Origin: CAIRDP01 sp037134895
Lineage (GTDB): Bacteria; Bacteroidota; Bacteroidia; Bacteroidales; FEN-979
Direction of reading: 5' to 3'
NCBI GenBank assembly: GCA_037134895.1
Contig: JBAXLI010000003.1
Location: 69,018 to 133,017, forward strand
DNA: 64,000 nt
Part shown: one piece after another, positions 35,736 through 44,766 of the stretch
Layout: each line of letters opens with the position of its first letter
Numbering within the stretch: the stretch's first letter is position 1
Translations under genes and position numbers: made by a program
The notes under the pieces: generated by a model
Database searches by the model: none
Told to the model about the DNA's origin: nothing
Seen by the model: the letters and a program-made list of their open reading frames with translations, nothing else

Positions 35736-36875
35736 ATGAGAATAGGTATTGAAGGACAGCGTCTTTTCCGGAAAAAGAAACATGGAATGGACATAGTAAC
35801 ACTTGAACTTGTTAGGAATCTAATGGAAATCGATAATGTAAATGAATACAGTATTTTCATTAAAAAGGACGAAAGTCCGTGTCTTGAATCCTTTAGAAAC
35901 TTCAATGTTGTTGTTCTTGAGAAACGAAAATACCCGATATGGGAGCAAATGATGCTACCGGCAGCAGTCAGAAAAGCAGGTTGCGAAATTTTGCATTGTA
36001 CTGCAAATACAGCACCTTACTATGTATCCTTACCACTTGTTCTTACTCTCCATGATATCATTTATATGGAAAATCTAAGTCTTTTCAGAAAAGGGTTTTC
36101 TAAATACCAGAAATTCGGAAATATTTACAGGAGAATGGTCGTACCAAGTGCTGTAAGAAAATGTAAGAAAATAATAACTGTTTCGGAATTTGAGAAACAA
36201 AGGATTTCTTCTTTTTTTAAAATTGACGATTCCAGGATTACTACAATTTATAATGGGGTTAGTTCTCACTTTAGACCCATAACAAACCCTGATGTGCTAT
36301 CAAGGCTTAAATTTCAATATAAACTTCCTGAAAGATTTGTCTTTTTCCTTGGGAACACGGATCCCAAAAAAAATACTATTGGGGTTCTTAAAGCGCTCTC
36401 ACTTTTCAATAAAAAATCGTCCGATAAATTACACCTTGTAATATTGGATTTTAATAAGGAAGCTCTGAGTAAACTTCTTGGTGAGGTCGGAGACGAAAGC
36501 CTTGTTGATTATATCACTTTAACAGGTTACATCCCCAATTCCGAATTGCCTGGAATCTACACTTTAAGTTCTGTTTTTCTATATCCGTCTTTAAGGGAAA
36601 GTTTTGGAATTCCTATCCTTGAGGCAATGGCCTGCGGTACCCCTGTTATAACCTCAAATACTTCCTCAATGCCTGAAATTGGAGGAAATGCTGCCCTTTT
36701 TGTTGATCCATTCAATCCTGAACAGATTAAAGATGCTATTCTTCGTCTATTTTCAAATATAGAGTTACGATCAAATCTTATTGCTTCTGGCTTTGAACAA
36801 TCCAGAAAATTCACTTGGAGAACCATGGCAATGCACGTATTAGATGTATATAGTAAAATTTTGTTGAATAAATAA
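35736..36875 (+). CDS. GT-B glycosyltransferase (GT4 family)
   Basis: 379 residues. N-terminus IGIEGQRLFRKKKHGMDIVTLELV is shared with the next gene. Features of GT4 are ITVSEFEKQRI, FLGNTDPKKNT, and the donor-binding RESFGIPILEAMACGTPVITSNTSSMPEIGG with its E-x7-E motif. It would transfer a sugar with retention of configuration. Located 8 bases after the GT2 pair, in one operon. Confidence 0.92.
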   Translation: MRIGIEGQRLFRKKKHGMDIVTLELVRNLMEIDNVNEYSIFIKKDESPCLESFRNFNVVVLEKRKYPIWEQMMLPAAVRKAGCEILHCTANTAPYYVSLPLVLTLHDIIYMENLSLFRKGFSKYQKFGNIYRRMVVPSAVRKCKKIITVSEFEKQRISSFFKIDDSRITTIYNGVSSHFRPITNPDVLSRLKFQYKLPERFVFFLGNTDPKKNTIGVLKALSLFNKKSSDKLHLVILDFNKEALSKLLGEVGDESLVDYITLTGYIPNSELPGIYTLSSVFLYPSLRESFGIPILEAMACGTPVITSNTSSMPEIGGNAALFVDPFNPEQIKDAILRLFSNIELRSNLIASGFEQSRKFTWRTMAMHVLDVYSKILLNK

Positions 36876-36884
36876 AATGTAATT

Positions 36885-38024
36885 ATGCGAATCGGTATTG
36901 AAGGTCAGCGGCTATTTAGGAGGAAAAAACATGGGATGGATATGGTTGCATTGGAACTGGTAAAAAACCTCATGAAAATTGATTATGAAAACGAATATTA
37001 TATTTTCGTTAAAAAAGATGAAAATCCATGTCTCGAATCAATTAGAAACTTTAACATCGTTGAACTTGAAAGCAAATCTTATCCTATATGGGAACAGAAG
37101 AGCCTGCCAATCGCAGCTAAGAAAGCAGGCTGCGAGATTCTGCATTGCACCAGCAATACTGCCCCCATATATACTTCTATCCCGCTTGTCGTAACACTTC
37201 ATGATATAATTTATATGGAAAGCCTAAGCCTTTTCAAGAAAGGGTTTTCCAATTATCAGAAATTTGGTAATATCTACAGGAGAATGGTTATACCTCGCGT
37301 GGCAAAAAAATGTATAAAACTAATTACAGTTTCAGAATATTCAAAGAATCGCATTTCGACATTTTTTCACATTGATGATTCCAGGATTAAAGCGATTTAT
37401 AATGGGGTGAGTCCACATTTCCATCCAACTACCAATAACGAAATCATCAGCAACATAAAACTAAGTTATAAACTTCCAGAGAAATTTGTCCTTTTCTTAG
37501 GTAACACGGATCCCAAAAAAAATACCATTGGTGTATTGCGTGCGATCTCGATTTTCAACAAAACTTCGGAAGATAAAATTCACTTGGTGATGCTTGACTT
37601 TGAGAAAGAAGCCTTGATTAATCTTATTGATAAGGTTAGGGATAAAGATCTAATTAATTATATCACTCTTCCGGGCTATGTTAATTACTCTGATTTACCG
37701 GGAATATATTCGATGAGTTCAATATTTCTTTATCCTTCATTAACAGAAGGATTTGGTATTCCAATTCTGGAAGCCATGGCCTGTGGAACACCTGTCATTA
37801 CATCAAATACTTCGTCAATGCCTGAAATTGGTGGGAATGCCGCCATTTTTATTGATCCTTATAAACCTGAACAAATTGCCGATGCGATCGCATTGCTGCT
37901 GTCGGATCCCGAAAAATGTAAACAGTTGGTAACACTGGGATTTGAACAATCGAAGAAATTTACCTGGAGAAATATGGCAACCGAGGTACTGGATGTTTAC
38001 ACTGAAATTCTTTCAAACAAATAA
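36885..38024 (+). CDS. GT-B glycosyltransferase (GT4), tandem paralogue
   Basis: 379 residues, exactly the length of its neighbour and very similar along the whole sequence (first 20 residues differ at few positions; FLGNTDPKKNT and the GIPILEAMACGTPVIT motif are identical). This is the closest duplicate pair in the locus. E-x7-E is intact, so both copies appear active. It starts 9 bases after the previous stop. Confidence 0.92.
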   Translation: MRIGIEGQRLFRRKKHGMDMVALELVKNLMKIDYENEYYIFVKKDENPCLESIRNFNIVELESKSYPIWEQKSLPIAAKKAGCEILHCTSNTAPIYTSIPLVVTLHDIIYMESLSLFKKGFSNYQKFGNIYRRMVIPRVAKKCIKLITVSEYSKNRISTFFHIDDSRIKAIYNGVSPHFHPTTNNEIISNIKLSYKLPEKFVLFLGNTDPKKNTIGVLRAISIFNKTSEDKIHLVMLDFEKEALINLIDKVRDKDLINYITLPGYVNYSDLPGIYSMSSIFLYPSLTEGFGIPILEAMACGTPVITSNTSSMPEIGGNAAIFIDPYKPEQIADAIALLLSDPEKCKQLVTLGFEQSKKFTWRNMATEVLDVYTEILSNK

Positions 38025-38035
38025 ATAATCAATAT

Positions 38036-39244
38036 ATGCCAAAGAAAAGAGATTTTATAGTTCACAGCCTGCAATCCTGGATTGCTTTTTTTGGAACCAC
38101 GGTTTCAAAATACATAACGCTGGAACTCTGCAAAACTAATCGTGTTATCTTCCTTGACACTCCCCTACCAAGAAATTACCAGCTTTTCAAGCGAGATGCA
38201 GCTGAAACAAAAAAATACTCCAAGATTTTCAGCGGACAGGAACCTGAACTGGAACAAATCAACGAGAATCTCTGGATCATGCACCCCAGTACTGTACTGG
38301 AATCGATAAACTGGATTTCAAATCCGGGAATCCATGACTGGTTCGGTAAAATGAACGACAGGCGCTATGCTAAAAAAGCGCAGGAAGCCATCGACAAACT
38401 GCACTTTAAGGATTTTATCATCCTGAATGATAATTCCATGATCAGCGGGATAAACTTCAAAGAATTGCTGAAGCCTGCTGTTTCAATATACTTTCTTAGA
38501 GACCATGTCACTAAGGTTGCCTATCATGCAACTCACGGAGCCAGGCAGGAACCCGAAATGATTAAAAGGTCTGACATCGTGGTAACCAACTCACCATACT
38601 TTACCGATTATGCAAAAAAATTCAACCCTAATTCATACTTCATAGGCCAGGGAGTTGACATTGATCTGTATAATGATGATAAAGGAACGCTTAGCGTACC
38701 TGATGAACTGAAAAATATTCCTCATCCGCGGATAGGATATACTGGCAACATCGTCACCTTAAGACTTGACCTTGACCTCCTGGTTTATATTGCCGAACAG
38801 CGTCCTGATTGGAGCCTGGTATTGGTTGGTCCCGAAGATGAGGCATTTAAAAACAGCAAGCTCCACCAGATGAAAAATGTTTATTTCCTTGGCGGAAGAC
38901 CGGGTACCGAATTGCCGGGGTTTGTAAAAGGATTCGACGTTGCTATCAATCCGCAGATAATCAATGAAATAACAAATATCAATTATCCATTGAAACTCGA
39001 TGAGTACCTTGCCATGGGCGTACCTGTTGCTGCTACCAAAACATGGTTCATGGACTATTATTTTTCGAAGGATTCATATCTTGCCGCAACAAAAGAGGAG
39101 TATATTACCCAGATCACAAAAGCCCTTGCCGAAGACTCACCTGAAAAGCATAAGGAACGGATACTGCTTGGGAAAAGCCATTCCTGGGGCAATTTCGTTG
39201 ATAAATTATATACTTATATTGATCTTTTTCTTGACAAACGCTGA
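38036..39244 (+). CDS. Glycosyltransferase (GT-B), relative of the disrupted gene
   Basis: 402 residues. N-terminal IVHSLQSWIAFFGTTVSKYI replaces the usual Rossmann start, with NRVIFLDTPLP, then YFIGQGVDIDLYNDD, IGYTGNIVTLRLDLDLLVYIA, WSLVLVGPEDEAF and YPLKLDEYLAMGVPVAATKT. It matches the split gene at 28.8-32.5 kb in both halves, which supports the reconstruction. It starts 11 bases after the previous gene. Confidence 0.85.
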   Translation: MPKKRDFIVHSLQSWIAFFGTTVSKYITLELCKTNRVIFLDTPLPRNYQLFKRDAAETKKYSKIFSGQEPELEQINENLWIMHPSTVLESINWISNPGIHDWFGKMNDRRYAKKAQEAIDKLHFKDFIILNDNSMISGINFKELLKPAVSIYFLRDHVTKVAYHATHGARQEPEMIKRSDIVVTNSPYFTDYAKKFNPNSYFIGQGVDIDLYNDDKGTLSVPDELKNIPHPRIGYTGNIVTLRLDLDLLVYIAEQRPDWSLVLVGPEDEAFKNSKLHQMKNVYFLGGRPGTELPGFVKGFDVAINPQIINEITNINYPLKLDEYLAMGVPVAATKTWFMDYYFSKDSYLAATKEEYITQITKALAEDSPEKHKERILLGKSHSWGNFVDKLYTYIDLFLDKR

Positions 39245-39246
39245 TT

Positions 39247-40443
39247 ATGATGCAGGGATCCGGAGAATTTGATATTGTGATCACCAGTCTGCAAGGCATC
39301 AACTACAGCGCCGGCTCCAACCCGGTGAACCTGGCTTATGTGTTTGCGAAAAAGCACAGAGTATTGTATGTCAACTATCCCGCCGACCGAATGTCGCTGT
39401 TGAGGCACAGGAAGGATCCCAATATACGCAGGAGGATCAGCGTGATCAAAGGGAAGGAAGAAGCCCTGGTTAAAGTGCAGGAGAATTTATGGTCGTTTTA
39501 TCCGAAGACTGTTCTTGAATCGATCAGCCAGATCGGGAATAACCGGATTTTTGATTTCCTCAACAGGATTAACGGTCGAAGGTTTGCATCTGAGATCAAC
39601 AAGGCAATTCAGACCCTTGGATTTAAAAATATCCTGATATTCTGTGATGAAGACATGTTCAGGAGCTTTTATCTTAAAGAACTGATCAAACCCGCTGTTT
39701 TCATGTATTATCTAAGGGATAAACTGATCGCTGTTGACTGGTGGAAAAAGCAGGGCATCCGCATTGAAGCACAACTAATCGCAAAGGCTGATGTCGCTGT
39801 TGCCAACTCGGTTCACCTGGCAAATTATTGCAGACAGTTCAACCCTAAATCATTTTATGTTGGCCAGGGTTGTGATGTTACTTTGTTTAATTCAAAGATC
39901 ATTAAAGACCCTCCTCCTTCAGATATCAGGGACATCAAAAAGCCAATAATCGGGTATATCGGGGTCTTATATAAACTCAGGCTCGATCTTGAGGTGATCA
40001 GGCATATCGCAGTTGAAAAACCAGGTTGGAGCCTTGTTCTAATTGGTCCGGAAGATGAAGAGTTTAAAAATTCCGATCTCCATAAACTTCCTAATGTTTA
40101 TTTCCTTGGCAGCAAGCCCCTTGAAACACTCCCCCCCTATCTTGCATGCTTTGACGTTGGAATTAATCCGCAGATTATCAATGAAGTAACCATTGGAAAC
40201 TACCCGCGCAAGATCGACGAATACCTGGCCATGGGAAAACCAACGGTTGCCACTCATACAGAAGCCATGACAGCATTCGGTGAGCACACTTACCTTGCTA
40301 CCTCCAGGGAGGAATATGTAAAACTCATCCAGCTCGCTTTGGATGAAGATTCCGAAGAAAAATCACGGGCCAGGGAGAACTTCGCCAGGGGGCATACCTG
40401 GGAAGCAAACGCGAATGAAATATTTAAAGCCCTTGAGCAATGA
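39247..40443 (+). CDS. Glycosyltransferase (GT-B), tandem paralogue
   Basis: 398 residues, colinear with the preceding gene: FDIVITSLQGINYSAGSNPVNLAYVFAKKHRVLYVNYP, FYVGQGCDVTLFNS, WSLVLIGPEDEEFKNSDLHKLPNVYFLG and YPRKIDEYLAMGKPTVATHT. Two bases separate it from the previous stop, and its stop overlaps the next ATG. Together with the IS-split gene this forms a three-member family. Confidence 0.85.
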   Translation: MMQGSGEFDIVITSLQGINYSAGSNPVNLAYVFAKKHRVLYVNYPADRMSLLRHRKDPNIRRRISVIKGKEEALVKVQENLWSFYPKTVLESISQIGNNRIFDFLNRINGRRFASEINKAIQTLGFKNILIFCDEDMFRSFYLKELIKPAVFMYYLRDKLIAVDWWKKQGIRIEAQLIAKADVAVANSVHLANYCRQFNPKSFYVGQGCDVTLFNSKIIKDPPPSDIRDIKKPIIGYIGVLYKLRLDLEVIRHIAVEKPGWSLVLIGPEDEEFKNSDLHKLPNVYFLGSKPLETLPPYLACFDVGINPQIINEVTIGNYPRKIDEYLAMGKPTVATHTEAMTAFGEHTYLATSREEYVKLIQLALDEDSEEKSRARENFARGHTWEANANEIFKALEQ

Positions 40444-41099
40444 ATAAAGACGATACTCCGATTCTACAACCAGCCGTTGACGGTTCATTAAAAAGCAGGA
40501 TCAAATCCAATCCAAAGCTGAAATCACTTGCAATTTATTTAATGACTCCAAAAAATCAAGCCCGGCCCAGGTTATGGGTGAAATTGTTTTTGAATCCCTT
40601 CAAGCATAAGAGAGGGCGGGGTTCTTCTATTTACAGGAAAGCAAGACTTGATGTGTTTCCTTATAATGACTTTGTTCTCGGAAAAGATTCTACCATCGAG
40701 GATAACGCTACAGTCAATAATGGCGCTGGTTCCCTGTACATTGGCGAACGTTCGAGGATAGGAATAGGCTGTACGGTGATCGGGCCGGTAACCATGGGGA
40801 ATGATATCATGCTGGCACAGAACATCGTTGTTTCGGGACTTAATCATTCCTACCAGGACATTACCAGGCCAATAAGCCTTCAGAAACAGACCACATCAAT
40901 GATCACGATCGAGGATGAGGTTTGGGTTGGTGCCAATTCGGTAATTGTCGCCGGGGTAAGGATTGGGAAACATTCAGTGATTGCGGCAGGAAGCGTTGTA
41001 ACCAAAGATGTTCCCCCATATTCTGTCGTTGGAGGGAATCCGGCAAAAATACTCAAAGCCTATAACTCCGAAACTAAACAATGGGAGCGAAAGACATAA
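40440..41099 (+). CDS. Hexapeptide (LbH) acetyltransferase, second copy
   Basis: 219 residues with hexapeptide repeats: LGKDSTIEDNATVNNGAGSLYIGERSRIGIGCTVIGPVTMGN and VWVGANSVIVAGVRIGKHSVIAAGSVVTKDVPPYSVVGGNPAKIL. It shares its order of motifs, including a His in VSGLNHSYQD, with the protein at 32.6 kb, so the two are paralogues that may acetylate different positions. It overlaps the previous gene by 4 bases (ATGA). Confidence 0.88.
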   Translation: MNKDDTPILQPAVDGSLKSRIKSNPKLKSLAIYLMTPKNQARPRLWVKLFLNPFKHKRGRGSSIYRKARLDVFPYNDFVLGKDSTIEDNATVNNGAGSLYIGERSRIGIGCTVIGPVTMGNDIMLAQNIVVSGLNHSYQDITRPISLQKQTTSMITIEDEVWVGANSVIVAGVRIGKHSVIAAGSVVTKDVPPYSVVGGNPAKILKAYNSETKQWERKT

Positions 41100-41121
41100 A
41101 TCCCTGATTAAATTGTTGGTT

Positions 41122-42300
41122 ATGACGATTTTAAAAATTACTTTCTGGGTATTTCTATTCATTGTTTTTTATGCATATCTGGGTTATGGAATATTGCTTT
41201 TTTTCCTTGTAAGACTTAAACGAATCATTAAAAAAAGCAAAGCAGCTGAGGAAAAGGATTTTGAACCGGAGGTGACCTTGTTTGTTACAGCATATAATGA
41301 AAAGGACTTCATTGATGCCAAAATCAAGAACTCACTTTCACTCGATTACCCAAAGGAAAGAGTCAGGCAGGTATGGATCACCGATGGTTCTGATGACGGC
41401 ACTCCTGAAATGCTGAGTCATTATGAGGGTGTTGAAGTATATCATCTGTCGCTGAGAGCTGGAAAAGTTGCCGCAATGAACCGTGGCATGCAGTTTGTAA
41501 AAACACCTATAGTGATCTTTTCCGATGGAAATACTCTCCTTGGCAAGGAATCTATCCGAAGGATCGTCAGCTTGTTCAGAGATCCTGTTGTTGGTTGTGT
41601 TTCAGGAGAGAAGAGAATATTCAACAAGGATTCTGCTGCTGCAACCGAAGGTATTTACTGGAAATATGAATCAACCCTGAAAAAGTGGGATGCTGAGTTA
41701 TATTCTGTTGTTGGTGCAGCCGGCGAGCTTTTTGCCCTGAGAACTGAACTTTTTCAGCCCGTTGAACCCGACACCTTGCTTGATGATTTTATCATTTCAC
41801 TGCGGATTGCTGAGAAGGGCTATACAATACAATACGATCCACAAGCTTATGCCATTGAGAATCCTTCTGCCAGTGTCAAAGAAGAGCTCAAGCGGAAAAT
41901 ACGGATTTCAGCCGGAGGCATACAATCAATCGTCCGTTTGAAAGAATTGCTGAATCCTTTTCGTTATGGGATCCTTTCATTTCAGTACATTTCACACAGG
42001 GTCCTCAGATGGACTCTTGCCCCTTTGGGCCTCCTGATCATGCTGTTCTGTTCGGCCTGTATTGTAGCTGCGGATGGGTTGCTTAATTACTGCAGTATTT
42101 ATGTCTGGTTATTCTGGGGACAGATTGCCTTTTATTTGGCAGCTATCTTAGGATGGTACCTTGAAGAAAGGAAAATAAAACTTAAAGTGCTTTTTGTGCC
42201 TTATTACTTTTCGATTATGAACCTTGCCGTTTTTCTTGGGTTTGCAAGGTATATCAGGAACCAGCAATCAGTAAACTGGGAAAGGGCCAAAAGGAGCTGA
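41122..42300 (+). CDS. Membrane glycosyltransferase family 2
   Basis: 392 residues from ATG 41122; the longer frame upstream overlaps the acetyltransferase and was not chosen. One N-terminal membrane segment, then LFVTAYNEKDFIDAKIKNSL, VIFSDGNTL (metal-binding acidic motif), LLDDFIISLRIAEKGY and KRKIRISAGGIQS, then three to four C-terminal membrane segments. Unlike the processive pair it has the R-x-x-R type motif of chain-adding transferases. It adds a sugar at the membrane. Confidence 0.88.
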   Translation: MTILKITFWVFLFIVFYAYLGYGILLFFLVRLKRIIKKSKAAEEKDFEPEVTLFVTAYNEKDFIDAKIKNSLSLDYPKERVRQVWITDGSDDGTPEMLSHYEGVEVYHLSLRAGKVAAMNRGMQFVKTPIVIFSDGNTLLGKESIRRIVSLFRDPVVGCVSGEKRIFNKDSAAATEGIYWKYESTLKKWDAELYSVVGAAGELFALRTELFQPVEPDTLLDDFIISLRIAEKGYTIQYDPQAYAIENPSASVKEELKRKIRISAGGIQSIVRLKELLNPFRYGILSFQYISHRVLRWTLAPLGLLIMLFCSACIVAADGLLNYCSIYVWLFWGQIAFYLAAILGWYLEERKIKLKVLFVPYYFSIMNLAVFLGFARYIRNQQSVNWERAKRS

Positions 42301-42314
42301 AAATTAATGGTTAT

Positions 42315-43940
42315 ATGAATAGAATATATATACCCTTTCATGCCTTTGTCATTGTTTTACTGGTATTTTTGCCAGTAAGTCTCATGGCAACGAAATTTGT
42401 TTTCGGGCCCGATAAAAACATCATCGACGGCAGGTCCAATGCATCTGCGGTAAAACCAGGCGACACGATTTACCTGACAGCTTCAGTAAGGCAATATGTC
42501 CTCATCAGAAGTCTGCATGGCAACCAAGCCAGCCCTATCCTCATTCAGAATTTTGGCGGTCAGGTCATTTTCAACAATGGTAATTACGGGGTGAAGTTTG
42601 ATACCTGTTCCTGGATTAAAATGATTGGTGATGAAACCAGGGGAAGTTATGGGTTTTTGATCACTAACTGTTATTCGGGGATAAGCATTAGTGGATTAAG
42701 CAGCTGTATTGAAGTTGCAGGGTTTGAGATCGCAAATGCCGGCTGGACTGGAATAGTCGCAAAGACAGACCCCGACTGCAGTTTCCTTTCGACAAGGGAT
42801 AAATACACCATGAGGAACATCAGCATACATGATAATTATCTTCATGGTATTGCAAAAGAAGGAATGTACCTCGGCCATTCATATTACAGTGGATATTCAA
42901 TTAATTGCAACGGGAAGGACACAATGGTATACCCTCACCTGATCAGGGGATTGAAAGTATATGGTAACAGGGTTGAAAACACCGGTTGGGACGGGATCCA
43001 GGTTTCGTCAAGTGATTCGGCATGCTGGATTAATAACAACTACGTATACCAGGACAGCCAGGCCGAGATTTTTGGTCAGATGAGTGGATTCCTTCTGGGC
43101 GGAGGGTCTTCCTGCAACTGCCATTCGAATTTTGTCAAAGACGGCAAGGGAGACGGCATTGATGAATTAGGCCTTGGTGGTAACTACATTTACAATAATC
43201 TGATTGTCAGACCTGGTCAGTCCTTATCAGGAGCTGCAGGAAAACATGGTATTTATGTCGGTATGCAGGCTCCTTCTTCAGGCCGTGGATATAATATTAT
43301 ATTTAACACCATAGTCTCTCCGAAAACAAATGGTATTGATTTCCGATCCACTGCCGCAGTCAACAGCGAAGCCTCGGATAACATTATATCAAATCCCGGG
43401 AGTGATTACATAAAGACAGCAGCCGGGACAAGTCTTACAGAACTAAATAACCTGCTGGTTCCAACAATTGCAGAAGTTAAATTCAAAAATCCATCCCTTG
43501 ATAATTTTGACCTCCAACCAAGCTCTCCTGCGGTCAATAAGGCATCACCGCTTCCCGGGTTCCTTCTGAATTCAGACTTCCTCGGACGATGGCGTCCCTG
43601 GGCATGGAAATACGATATCGGTGCTTTTGAGTGTCATGACTCCTCTCTGCTCAGCATTGAGGAAAAAAAAATAACTGAGCCGATTCGTGTTATAAAATGC
43701 TTCTATAGCAAAGGCAGTATTTATATATCAGCAGATCTTGACAGCAAAAATTTCCTGGCCGTTGATTTATATTCCCTGACAGGAAGTCATATAGCGACAC
43801 TGGAAAACTCTGTGAGAGGGCCAGGTGTCTGTGAAATTAAGAAATATATAGGCAGGCTTGAAGATGCCTGTTATATTTGCATTCTGAGGTTTGCAGGAAA
43901 GTCTGTTTCAGTAAAGTTAACTTCGGCCTTGAGCCAATAA
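42315..43940 (+). CDS. Secreted right-handed beta-helix protein with degenerate T9SS-like C-terminus
   Basis: 541 residues. N-terminal signal peptide (VIVLLVFLPVSLMATKF), then a parallel beta-helix with Asn-rich rungs (SWIKMIGDETRGSYGFLITNCYSG, YNNLIVRPGQSLSG). The C-terminal 90 residues (IRVIKCFYSKGSIYISADLDS) form a beta-sandwich like a T9SS sorting domain, but typical PNP and GIY motifs are missing. Beta-helix proteins of this type are often polysaccharide lyases or binders; at the end of a biosynthetic locus it may trim or bind the polymer. Activity is not predicted. Confidence 0.7.
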   Translation: MNRIYIPFHAFVIVLLVFLPVSLMATKFVFGPDKNIIDGRSNASAVKPGDTIYLTASVRQYVLIRSLHGNQASPILIQNFGGQVIFNNGNYGVKFDTCSWIKMIGDETRGSYGFLITNCYSGISISGLSSCIEVAGFEIANAGWTGIVAKTDPDCSFLSTRDKYTMRNISIHDNYLHGIAKEGMYLGHSYYSGYSINCNGKDTMVYPHLIRGLKVYGNRVENTGWDGIQVSSSDSACWINNNYVYQDSQAEIFGQMSGFLLGGGSSCNCHSNFVKDGKGDGIDELGLGGNYIYNNLIVRPGQSLSGAAGKHGIYVGMQAPSSGRGYNIIFNTIVSPKTNGIDFRSTAAVNSEASDNIISNPGSDYIKTAAGTSLTELNNLLVPTIAEVKFKNPSLDNFDLQPSSPAVNKASPLPGFLLNSDFLGRWRPWAWKYDIGAFECHDSSLLSIEEKKITEPIRVIKCFYSKGSIYISADLDSKNFLAVDLYSLTGSHIATLENSVRGPGVCEIKKYIGRLEDACYICILRFAGKSVSVKLTSALSQ

Positions 43941-43953
43941 TTCAAAGTAAATT

Positions 43954-44760
43954 ATGGATTTATCCCTGAAAAAGTTTATTCCTTTCTGGCTGGCTAAAAA
44001 GCTGAAAGGTTTTTACCAGAAAGGTTTTGCCTTTGTATTGAGCGGGGATACCTATTTCTGTCCGTTTTGTGAACACTCATTCAGGAAATTTCGACCCGGT
44101 GGTATAAACTTACCTGTTATCTATGAAAAACAGATCGTTGGAGCAGGATACCGTCTCAATGATGTTTGCCCCCGCTGTAACTCACTTGACAGAGACCGGC
44201 TTATATACCTTTTCCTGGAAAATAAGACAAATATATCCACTGCACCTCTGAGTGTTTTTCACGTTGCACCTGAAGGGTGTATCAGGGCAATGCTGTCGGA
44301 GCTTCCAAACATTACTTACGAAGCCGGAATGAAGTACCACCAGGGATTTTACTATGACCGGAACACAACGGTTCTTGACATCACCAGGTTGGATTTTGAA
44401 GAGAATACGTTTGATGTAATTATCTGTAACCATGTGCTGGAACACATCCCTGAGGATCTCAAGGCCATTGGTGAGCTTTACCGTGTACTGAAACCAGGAG
44501 GATGGGCCATTCTTCAGGTCCCGATTTCAAAGACTCTTGAGAAAACATATGAAGATCCGCTCATTAAAACTCCGGAGGAGAGAGAACAGGTATTCGGGCA
44601 GTTTGATCATGTAAGGATATATGGCCAGGATTATCCTTCCAGGCTTGAAAACAGGGGATTTACAGTAAAAAGGTACAATCCTTACCGTGACAAATGGCCG
44701 GTTGAACTGGACAAATATGCAATCAATCCTGATGAAGATCTTTTTATAGCATACAAATAA
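43954..44760 (+). CDS. SAM-dependent methyltransferase with N-terminal Cys-rich (zinc-ribbon-like) domain
   Basis: 268 residues. The N-terminus has CPFC (Cys36, Cys39) and CPRC (Cys72, Cys75), a zinc-ribbon-like pattern. The rest is a class I methyltransferase, with FHVAPEGCIRAML, TTVLDITRLDFEENTFDVIICNHVLEHIPEDLKAIGELYRVLKPGGW in standard order. It may methylate a sugar of the repeat unit. It closes the polysaccharide locus and lies 6 bases before the kinase gene. Confidence 0.85.
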   Translation: MDLSLKKFIPFWLAKKLKGFYQKGFAFVLSGDTYFCPFCEHSFRKFRPGGINLPVIYEKQIVGAGYRLNDVCPRCNSLDRDRLIYLFLENKTNISTAPLSVFHVAPEGCIRAMLSELPNITYEAGMKYHQGFYYDRNTTVLDITRLDFEENTFDVIICNHVLEHIPEDLKAIGELYRVLKPGGWAILQVPISKTLEKTYEDPLIKTPEEREQVFGQFDHVRIYGQDYPSRLENRGFTVKRYNPYRDKWPVELDKYAINPDEDLFIAYK

Positions 44761-44766
44761 GCCAAC

